Below, in pieces: positions 41,969-42,343 of a stretch of DNA of 42,343 nt. Origin of the DNA: Zancudomyces culisetae (lineage: Eukaryota > Kickxellomycota > Harpellomycetes > Harpellales > Legeriomycetaceae). The stretch lies in contig LSSK01000043.1 of the NCBI GenBank assembly GCA_001969505.1, positions 1 to 42,343 on the forward strand, read 5' to 3'. A model generated the notes under the pieces. The model ran no database searches. It saw only the letters and a list, made by a program, of their open reading frames with translations, and had not been told where the DNA came from. The position numbers were made by a program, and so were the translations under genes. How positions within the stretch are numbered: position 1 is the stretch's first letter; every line of letters starts with the position of its first letter.

Positions 41969-42343
41969 ACTGTTATTTTATTCTTTTGTTTACTTTTTAA
42001 TTTTTTGTTTTATTTATCAACATAAAATAAACACCTGTTTTAAACTTTATGTTTAAATGTGTATGCGTCTATGGTTAAAGATGCGTACAACTTGTGAAAG
42101 CAATGCTCTATCTTGACTCCCATCAGAGGTGTTTTCTTGACTTGTAGATTGATGAGTGTGTTGTATACACCCATTATCAATCTGAAATATGATTTACCTA
42201 CAACTTATATATCCCGAGCATAAGCAGAGGCATATAGCGATAGGGAGGATAAGAACAGGTAGGTTCTGAACAGCAGAGAGGCTGGCAAAGTTGGGAACAA
42301 TAGATGAAAAGTTCAAGACCAGGTGCCCATTTTGTAAAAAAAA
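41969..42343. other. RPS24 downstream region to the window edge
   Basis: It holds the RPS24 3' UTR with AATAAA-like signals near 42025. On the minus strand two open segments (42343-42198 and 42181-42040) look protein-like and would join in frame if the 16 bases 42182-42197, which begin GT and end AG, were removed. That is far shorter than the other introns here, so I do not call a gene. Confidence 0.3.

Noticed and set aside
1-42343. Transposons, retroelements, CRISPR arrays, rRNA or viral insertions
   Set aside because: I saw no transposase, integrase or reverse-transcriptase motif, no long terminal or inverted repeats, and no spaced direct repeats. The only tandem repeats are short microsatellites.
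1-42343. A coordinated gene cluster or novel multigene system
   Set aside because: The identified genes belong to unrelated housekeeping pathways with mixed orientation and wide spacing. Only the EBP pair and the OST5-ALG3 adjacency suggest any link.

Overview
This window looks like nuclear DNA of an AT-rich fungus, most likely an ascomycete with a yeast-like gene set. It carries a Vnx1-type vacuolar exchanger with the fungal N-terminal extension, an Hst1/Sir2-type sirtuin, NSP1, ALG3, DOM34 and CDC7. Spliceosomal introns are frequent and mostly 76-270 bp. They have GTAAGT-like donors, CTAAC/CTAAT/CTAAA-like branch sites near the acceptor, and mainly TAG acceptors. CTG falls at conserved Leu positions in Cdc7 and Sir2, so CTG probably reads as Leu. 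I did not identify a genus. Two N gaps interrupt the window (12351-12862 and 27654-28214).

Layout, left to right. Positions 1-184 hold the start of a minus-strand gene cut by the window edge. A cytochrome P450 (+) and a three-exon 14-3-3 protein (-) converge. A 2.5-kb gene-free stretch with a cluster of predicted hairpins leads to CDC7 (+), which has one intron and a very acidic N-terminal extension. A small secreted cysteine protein (-) follows, then a long non-coding stretch with a poly-C-flanked gap. A short three-exon coiled-coil gene, DOM34/pelota, OST5 (three exons, 81 aa) and ALG3 (eight exons) are all on +. SFA1-like alcohol dehydrogenase (-) converges with ALG3. SIR2/HST1 (+) converges with the La protein gene (-, broken by a gap). 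La shares a 380-bp divergent promoter with an SWS1/ZSWIM7 homologue (+, four exons). Two EBP-family genes converge tail to tail, then come NSP1/NUP62 (-), VNX1-like exchanger (-) and RPS24 (+), whose first coding exon is only the ATG.

Most genes are unrelated housekeeping functions: replication initiation, ER N-glycosylation, ribosome rescue, RNA chaperoning, nuclear pore, vacuolar ion exchange, sterol metabolism and translation. OST5 and ALG3 are adjacent and both serve N-glycosylation, one in oligosaccharide transfer and one in lipid-linked oligosaccharide assembly. I see no mobile element, tRNA, rRNA or CRISPR array, and no obvious multigene defence or biosynthetic system. The most notable points are the EBP pair, in which one copy has lost four ligand or catalytic residues, the altered zinc ligand of the SWS1 homologue, the class III ADH lacking its substrate-binding arginine, and the hairpin cluster near 6 kb.
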